DNA from: Terriglobales bacterium | Lineage (GTDB): Bacteria; Acidobacteriota; Terriglobia; Terriglobales; Acidobacteriaceae | Direction: 5' to 3' | Assembly: GCA_035651995.1 (NCBI GenBank) | Contig: DASRER010000046.1 | Coordinates: forward strand, 28,329-92,328 | DNA: 64,000 nucleotides | Shown: in pieces, positions 59,957 through 64,000 of the stretch | How the letters are laid out: each line of letters opens with the position of its first letter | How positions within the stretch are numbered: the first letter of the stretch is position 1 | Made by a program: the position numbers and the translations under genes | The notes under the pieces: generated by a model | The model's database searches: none | Told to the model about the DNA's origin: nothing | The model's input: the letters and a program-made list of their open reading frames with translations, nothing else

Positions 59957-60544
59957 ATGCAATCTGTTCTGATTAGCGTGCTTATCGTTGCGAGTTGCGG
60001 AACAGCGGCCTCTGCGCAGTCACTTGCCGAAATGGCGCGCCAGGAGCGCTCGCGCAGGGAGACGGAAGCAGCCTCGGCGCGGCACGTCTTCACAAATGAC
60101 GACGTGGCGCCGGCAAAGCGGGGCGACGCGGCAGAGCCCGACGGCGGACAGCCGGGAAGCGGAGCCGCGTCGCAGCGGAGCGCGGCGGCAGAGAAGCTGC
60201 GCGCGAAGGTTCTTGCCTACAAACAGCGGATCAAAGAACTGCAGGCGCGGATCGATGAGATCGGCCGGCAGATCGACCCCTCAGAAAAGCTCGGGGATGT
60301 GCCCGTCGGACAACGAGTGCTGCTCCACGGAACCGGTATGGGCGATCCTGGGCCTGGATTCTGCGCCAGATCACAAGCGATCTACTTCTCACCCTACAAG
60401 GAGTACTGCGACCGACCGGAGCGGCTTGCAGCGGAGCGCGAGGTCCTTCAGGCAGAACTCAATCGACAGCGAACCGCCCTGGCGGAGATCCAGGAGCAGG
60501 CGCGAAAGCAGGGATACCGGAGCGCGGTTTACGATCCGGAATAG
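59957..60544 (+). CDS. secreted coiled-coil protein
   Basis: 195 residues. Signal peptide about 1-20 (ending ASAQ). Early segment LAEMARQERSRRETEAASAR followed by HVFTNDDV is a pattern repeated in many acidobacterial exported proteins. Coiled coil at about 75-115 (KLRAKVLAYKQRIKELQARI) and 150-185. Two Cys (FCARS, EYCDR) flank the middle. Periplasmic, role unknown. Confidence 0.75.
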   Translation: MQSVLISVLIVASCGTAASAQSLAEMARQERSRRETEAASARHVFTNDDVAPAKRGDAAEPDGGQPGSGAASQRSAAAEKLRAKVLAYKQRIKELQARIDEIGRQIDPSEKLGDVPVGQRVLLHGTGMGDPGPGFCARSQAIYFSPYKEYCDRPERLAAEREVLQAELNRQRTALAEIQEQARKQGYRSAVYDPE

Positions 60545-60612
60545 TGCATGCTTGGGCGAGGGCGCCGTACTACCCGGGGTCGTGCTCGCGCAATGAGCGG
60601 CGTAGGGGCAGG

Positions 60613-60651
60613 GACCCTTCGACTCCGCGCTTCGCGCTCCGCTCAGGATGA
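60613..60651 (-). repeat. R1 repeat (minus orientation)
   Basis: GGGACCCTTCGACTCCGCGC to CTCAGGATGACT around the palindrome GCGCTTCGCGC, followed at 60.70-60.74 kb by an R3 segment GGGACGAGGGCGTCCGCG, also in minus orientation. Confidence 0.8.
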
Positions 60652-60835
60652 CTCAAGCCAAATTCAGCAGAGTTCTCGAGCTGCATCGTTGCGCCAGAAC
60701 GGGGACGAGGGCGTCCGCGCCACGCCAGTCGTGGGCGTCCGCCGCGACGTCGCCGTAAAGCGGGCCCGCAAACCCCCGGGGGCGGCGAGCGCAGGTTGCG
60801 GAAAGAGTGCTACGATGACGGCTGGTGAAAACGCC

Positions 60836-61108
60836 ATGCCGCAATTCGTAATCGAGCGAGAGATTCCGGGCGCCGGCAACATGTCGGAGGCCGAGCTTCA
60901 GGCGGTAGCGAAGAAATCCAATGCCGTTCTGAAGGAGATGGGCCCGGAGATCAAGTGGCTGCACAGCTACGTAACCGGCGACAAGGTGTATTGCGTCTAC
61001 CTGGCGCCGGACGAGGAAACCGTTCGCGAGCACGCGCGCCGCGGCGGCTTTCCGGCGAACCGCGTGTCGGCAGTGCGGCGGCTGATCGATCCGGGCACGG
61101 CGGGCTGA
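60836..61108 (+). CDS. DUF4242 (nickel-binding-like) protein
   Basis: 90 residues, MPQFVIEREIPGAGNMSEAEL through IKWLHSYVTGDKVYCVYLA to EEHARRGGFPAN-like VREHARRGGFPANRVS. This is the DUF4242/SCO4226 small alpha-beta barrel family, one member of which binds nickel. A second in-frame ATG seven codons upstream (60815) is an alternative start; TACGAT overlaps it. Confidence 0.85.
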   Translation: MPQFVIEREIPGAGNMSEAELQAVAKKSNAVLKEMGPEIKWLHSYVTGDKVYCVYLAPDEETVREHARRGGFPANRVSAVRRLIDPGTAG

Positions 61109-61119
61109 TCAGGGCGAGT

Positions 61120-61255
61120 TCAGGGCGCAGGTTCATCGCTGAGCGCTTCCACCACCGCCCGCTCGACCGGCATTGCCCAGCCTTCCATCCACGCCTTGAG
61201 GCCTGAGTTGGCGAGCGCCTCGTCGTCGTAGGAGCGCGCAGCGCCGAAATCACCT
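61120..61255 (-). other. unidentified C-terminal gene fragment
   Basis: Open frame DFGAARSYDDEALANSGLKA then WMEGWAMPVERAVVEALSDE ending in a stop. It joins the kinase fragment upstream in a different frame. I do not recognise the family; it looks like the end of a protein rather than a whole one. Confidence 0.35.
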
Positions 61256-61498
61256 TGGATGATTGAGCGCGGAGGCGGAGCGCGCTTCCTGTTCGAAGCG
61301 CTGCAGCGCATCAGGAAGCGAGTGGCGGTCAAGCGAGATGGTCTTGATGGCGACTTCGCGGCCGAGGCGGAGATCGCGCGCGCGGTAAACCTCGCCCATG
61401 CCTCCGGCGCCGAGGACCTGGAGGATTTCGTAGGCGCCGAAGCGTGTCCCCGGGGACAAGGCGGACGCGGCTACGGCCGGAGTGAGCGGCGGATTCAT
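61256..61498 (-). pseudogene. N-terminal fragment of a PknB-type Ser/Thr kinase
   Basis: From the ATG reading MNPPLTPAVA, about 81 residues cover the kinase start: FGAYEILQVLGAGGMGEVYR (P-loop), the catalytic Lys in EVAIKTISL, and FEQEARSASALNHP, where the normal continuation N-I-V is lost and a stop follows within two codons. Only the first three subdomains remain. Confidence 0.8.
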
Positions 61499-61589
61499 GT
61501 CCGGGTTGGGTCGGCGGACCAGCGGCGCTGGGCCTGGGGCAGGGCACCCTGATGAGCCGCGTTTTAGAATACCGTAACTACGAGGGGAT

Positions 61590-62090
61590 ATGGACATTCG
61601 ATCGTTGCAGCGCCCGCTGAAGGACCGCTACCGGCAGGACCCGAACAGCTCCCGCATCACGCTGACCGCGCGCGGTTCGCAGACGGCTGCGCCGATTGCC
61701 TGCTCAGTGGACCTGGGCCGCGCCATCTACCAGGCGCAGGCACACCAGGGCGTGGGCGGCGCGGGCAGCGGCGCCTGCTCCGGCGACCTGCTGCTGGGCG
61801 CCCTGGCGGCATGCGCGCAGATTACGTGCCAGATGGTGGCAGCAGCGATGGGCGTGCCGACGGAAAGCATCGATGTGCGGGTGGACGGCGACCTGGACCT
61901 GCGGGGAACACTGGGCATGTCGAAGGAAGTGCCGGTGGGATTCGGGAGCATCCGGGTGAAGTTCGACATCCGGGCGCCGCAGGCGACCGCGGAGCAGCGG
62001 AAAGCGCTGCAGGAAAAAACCGAACAGTACTGCGTGGTGATGCAGACGCTGCTGAAGCCGCCGAAGATCGAGAGCGAGTGGGCGGAGTGA
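61590..62090 (+). CDS. OsmC-family protein
   Basis: 166 residues, with a GAGGGG ribosome site. OsmC/Ohr fold: GACSGDLLLGALAACAQITC holds the conserved first Cys helix, and the second Cys is in TEQYCVVMQTLL. Reduces organic hydroperoxides or osmotic-stress-linked substrates through the two-Cys site. Stands alone. Confidence 0.88.
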   Translation: MDIRSLQRPLKDRYRQDPNSSRITLTARGSQTAAPIACSVDLGRAIYQAQAHQGVGGAGSGACSGDLLLGALAACAQITCQMVAAAMGVPTESIDVRVDGDLDLRGTLGMSKEVPVGFGSIRVKFDIRAPQATAEQRKALQEKTEQYCVVMQTLLKPPKIESEWAE

Positions 62091-62215
62091 GTTGCCGCGC
62101 TACGGCAATGCTCTTGCGCTGACCAGAAAGAGGCGGTTTTTTACGAGGTCGGCTGCGCCACCCTGTGCGACGAGACCGAGTGGCCAGCCGGCGGCACCAC
62201 GGGTCTTGCAGGGAC

Positions 62216-62260
62216 TTGGCTGCCCCCAGGGATTCGAACCCCGATATGCTGATCCAGAGT
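62216..62260 (-). repeat. partial tRNA-Gln copy (att-like direct repeat, distal)
   Basis: 45 bases identical to the 3' half of the tRNA-Gln gene at 63.7 kb, from the CCA end to the anticodon loop, except for one missing C in the acceptor run. It cannot form a tRNA. It marks the far end of the inserted element. Confidence 0.88.
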
Positions 62261-62418
62261 TACGAGTCAGCCGAGGCCGAATTCATGGCAACGCCGTTCT
62301 AATTCAGTCACTTGCGTAACCGCAAGCCCGCACGGAAGCGCCGCGTTCGAAGTTTCGAAAAATCGCGTGTTGGCGCATAGGGACTCGGAGCGCATGACAC
62401 AGTGATGGCACAGGAAAA

Positions 62419-62447
62419 TTGACAACTTTAGGCCGCTGAGGTAGCAT
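62419..62447 (+). promoter_or_regulatory. promoter of the toxin-antitoxin operon
   Basis: TTGACA (62419-62424), 17-base spacer, TAGCAT (62442-62447). Just downstream TTGTAC occurs twice 11 bases apart (62454 and 62465), one helical turn, as expected for autoregulation by a dimeric DUF1778 antitoxin. Confidence 0.75.
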
Positions 62448-62485
62448 CTACGTTTGTACGCACATTGTACATACAGGAGTAGACG

Positions 62486-62779
62486 ATGGCGACAGCGGTT
62501 AAGAAGCGGTCGACGGCGAAATCGGAGAGGATCAACTTCCGTGTATCGGCGGCTGAGGAGCGCCTGATCCGGCTTGGAGCGGAGAAAAGAGGCGAGAAGG
62601 TGACCCGCTTCATTGTGCAAAGCGCATGTGCCGCCGCCGAAGTGGCTCTGGCTGACCAGAAACACTTCGAACTCGCTCCCGCCCAGTTTGCCCGGTTCGC
62701 GGACGCGCTCGACCGGCCTGCAAAGGTCATCCCCTCCCTGCAGAAACTGTTCGCACAGAAGTCGGTTCTTGAGCGCTGA
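62486..62779 (+). CDS. DUF1778 antitoxin (TacA-like)
   Basis: 97 residues with AGGAG ribosome site. Ribbon-helix-helix start KSERINFRVSAAEERLIRLG, then the toxin-neutralising C-terminal helices (QKHFELAPAQFARFADALD). In TacA-TacT-like modules this protein binds the operon promoter and blocks the acetyltransferase toxin. Its TGA is followed at once by the TTG of the toxin gene. Confidence 0.93.
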   Translation: MATAVKKRSTAKSERINFRVSAAEERLIRLGAEKRGEKVTRFIVQSACAAAEVALADQKHFELAPAQFARFADALDRPAKVIPSLQKLFAQKSVLER

Positions 62780-63301
62780 TTGAACGAATCGCGAACAAAG
62801 CCGCCTCTTTCAGCGGTCGAATTGCTGACCTCTGATCACGACGTGAGTGATTTTGACTGCGGCAAGCATGTCTCACTAACCGACTGGCTCAAGCGCTTTG
62901 CGCGCATGAATCAGTCGAGCGGAGATACGCGCACCTACGTCGTTCATCGAAATCGGAAGGTCGTGGGCTACTACTCGCTTGCTCCTGGCAGCGTCTCAAG
63001 AAAGGAAGCGGCTGTTCGGGCACGCAAGTCGGCCCCAGAGCCGGTTCCCATCGTGCTGCTCGCGCGTCTCGCCATTGACAAGGCAGAGCAGGGCCAAGGG
63101 CTTGGCTCTGCTCTGCTGAAAGACGCATTGCAGCGCGCATACGCGGGGGCGGAGATCATCGGTGGCCGTGCTGTCCTAGTGCACGCCATTGACGCCGAAG
63201 CCGCTGCCTTCTACCGCAAGTACGGATTCGAGAGTTGCCCCGGCCTGGAACTGCACCTCATGCTGCTGATGAAGGACCTGCGGACCACGCTTGGCGTCTG
63301 A
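62780..63301 (+). CDS. GNAT-fold acetyltransferase toxin (TacT-like)
   Basis: 173 residues from TTG directly after the antitoxin stop. GNAT motifs: VGYYSLAPGSV, LLARLAIDKAEQGQGLGSAL (acetyl-CoA loop Q-G-Q-G-L-G) and AAFYRKYGFESCPG with the catalytic Tyr region. Family members acetylate the amino group of charged tRNAs and stop translation. Full length and apparently intact, so the module may still stabilise the element. Confidence 0.92.
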   Translation: MNESRTKPPLSAVELLTSDHDVSDFDCGKHVSLTDWLKRFARMNQSSGDTRTYVVHRNRKVVGYYSLAPGSVSRKEAAVRARKSAPEPVPIVLLARLAIDKAEQGQGLGSALLKDALQRAYAGAEIIGGRAVLVHAIDAEAAAFYRKYGFESCPGLELHLMLLMKDLRTTLGV

Positions 63302-63525
63302 CAAAAACGGTGAATGTCTCGCGAGATTCTCGGTTAAAGGCATCGCGCAGCCCCTTCCTTTAACCCATTTCCCTCTCCCATTCCCCTTAGCCATTCCTCC
63401 GATCAATCCGAAGTCTTCTGCAGAGGTGTGTACCTATGGTTGAAGGGCAACTGCCCATCCCTGAGCTCGTCGCGACGCGACGTGCGGCCCAAATCCAAGG
63501 CGCGAGAGTGGAATGTCAAAACGCG

Positions 63526-63663
63526 ATGGGCCATTCGGATGTGAAGACGGCCATGACGTACCAGCACCCTGAATTGAATGTCGTGCGCGAGGCAATCAAT
63601 GCGCGGCAAATTTCAGGGCACGTTTTGGGGCACAGGTCGGACACGACCGGAAGAGTGAACTAG
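63526..63663 (+). pseudogene. C-terminal remnant of a tyrosine integrase
   Basis: Only the last box is left: MGHSDVKTAMTYQHPELNVV, with the family G-H and the nucleophilic Tyr, then a short tail to the stop. Upstream in-frame sequence is not integrase. Reads toward the tRNA-Gln gene. Confidence 0.8.
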
Positions 63664-63679
63664 CGAGTGATTGAAAAGT

Positions 63680-63725
63680 TTGGCTGCCCCCCAGGGATTC
63701 GAACCCCGATATGCTGATCCAGAGT
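63680..63725 (-). repeat. att-like direct repeat within tRNA-Gln (proximal)
   Basis: 46 bases from just beyond the CCA end to the anticodon loop, shared with the copy at 62.2 kb. The shared block ends in the anticodon loop, a common crossover site for tRNA-targeting integrases. Confidence 0.85.
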
Positions 63726-63754
63726 CAGCTGTCCTACCATTGAACGAGGGGGCA
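63681..63754 (-). tRNA. tRNA-Gln (anticodon CTG)
   Basis: Full cloverleaf on the minus strand: acceptor TGCCCCC/GGGGGCA, D stem GTTC/GGAC, anticodon stem GCTGA/TCAGC with loop CTCTGGA (anticodon CTG), T stem CGGGG/CCCTG with loop TTCGAAT, discriminator G and encoded CCA. It decodes CAG. Its 3' half is the integration target of the adjacent element. Confidence 0.96.
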
Positions 63755-63880
63755 GCGCGCAGCCACAGGAGCGTACCGCGGAAAATGGCGCGCCGGGCAG
63801 TGTTCGAGTTCGATTCTAAGCTGCGGCGTGGGGATGGTCAACCTGACGGCCGCGCCAGCAGCGGGTGACGTAACGTTGAT

Positions 63881-64000
63881 TGTGTAAAAAGCGAGAGGGT
63901 GTAAGTTGGCTTTGCCTAGCAAGCGAAGCCGTTCCTGGAAAGGAGACCTACACCCGATGGCGAAGATAATCCGGATTGAGGAGCATTTCCAACATTTTCT
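63881..64000 (+). mobile_element. left end of a probable IS256-like insertion sequence
   Basis: TGTGTAAAAAGCGAGAGGG at the left resembles the terminal region of IS256-type elements, followed by the start of a transposase-like gene with a strong ribosome site. The right end is outside the window, so the boundary is approximate. Confidence 0.5.
63957..64000 (+). CDS. start of a transposase-like protein
   Basis: ATG after AAAGGAG: MAKIIRIEEHFQHFL, then the window ends. The N-terminus resembles that of mutator/IS256-type transposases in Acidobacteriota. Only 15 residues are visible, so the call is tentative. Confidence 0.5.
   Translation, partial: MAKIIRIEEHFQHF

Larger units (their letters stand above)
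62216..63725. mobile_element. mini integrative element in the tRNA-Gln gene
   Basis: About 1.5 kb bounded by direct repeats of the tRNA-Gln 3' half (62216-62260 and 63680-63725). It carries a DUF1778/GNAT toxin-antitoxin pair and the C-terminal remnant of a tyrosine integrase next to the intact tRNA, the usual integrase position. The integrase is not functional, so the element is now fixed or depends on a helper. The distal 62.09-62.22 kb and 62.26-62.41 kb stretches show no gene. Confidence 0.8.

Noticed and set aside
62216..62260. Second functional tRNA-Gln
   Set aside because: The 5' half (acceptor strand, D arm, half of the anticodon arm) is absent; the sequence diverges right after the anticodon loop.

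Overview
The window is about 64 kb of GC-rich bacterial chromosome. Gene content (QueF, LpxD, GroES/GroEL behind a CIRCE site, TonB-dependent receptor, lone secretin, NAD synthase) points to a Gram-negative bacterium. Several secreted conserved proteins, the eukaryotic-type kinase remnant and above all the dense short intergenic repeats look like Acidobacteriota (Terriglobia/Koribacter-like). That assignment is inference from style, since no rRNA gene is present.

Layout. 1-11 kb: end of a BrkB-type membrane protein, queF, an MFS carrier, a STAS/anti-sigma pair, a soluble MgtE_N-CBS protein beside an atypical Nramp carrier, a NUDIX hydrolase, a BtuF-like protein, a REC-PAS protein and lpxD. 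11-21 kb: a CCA-adding-type enzyme with a long Pro/Ala/Lys tail, the glycolytic run gap-pgk-tpiA, a P-loop kinase with a disordered basic N-terminus, gpmI and a D-2-hydroxyacid dehydrogenase. 21-26 kb: a tight signalling operon headed by a histidine kinase whose membrane domain matches the ethylene-binding domain of plant ETR1, followed by a receiver protein and a receiver-PAS-kinase. 26-38 kb: a beta-propeller protein, GHMP kinase, CPBP protease, NAD synthase, DsbA-like protein, TPR-secretin, HAD phosphatase and YmdB-like phosphoesterase, then about 1 kb of repeat-filled non-coding DNA. 38-45 kb: groEL-groES, M48 protease, and a Fur regulator divergent from a TonB receptor. 45-62 kb: HyuA, prephenate dehydratase, an aminotransferase, MBL and M13 hydrolases, a fluoride channel under a fluoride riboswitch, an Ig-like lipoprotein, a pilin, OsmC and several small or broken genes. 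62-64 kb: a small element inserted in the 3' half of a tRNA-Gln gene, carrying a DUF1778/GNAT toxin-antitoxin pair and an integrase remnant, then the left end of a probable insertion sequence.

Two window-wide patterns stand out. First, many genes have a TANNNT -10-like hexamer only 6-10 bases before the start codon and no Shine-Dalgarno, suggesting leaderless mRNAs. Second, G/C skew of the top strand and the orientation of several dispersed repeat families both flip close to 40.5 kb regardless of gene direction. This suggests a replication-strand switch (candidate origin region) or an inversion boundary.

Most promising leads: the ETR1-like sensor operon, the tRNA-Gln mini-element, the skew/repeat flip, the Nramp-MgtE_N pairing, and the fluoride riboswitch with a visible ribosome-site sequestering helix.
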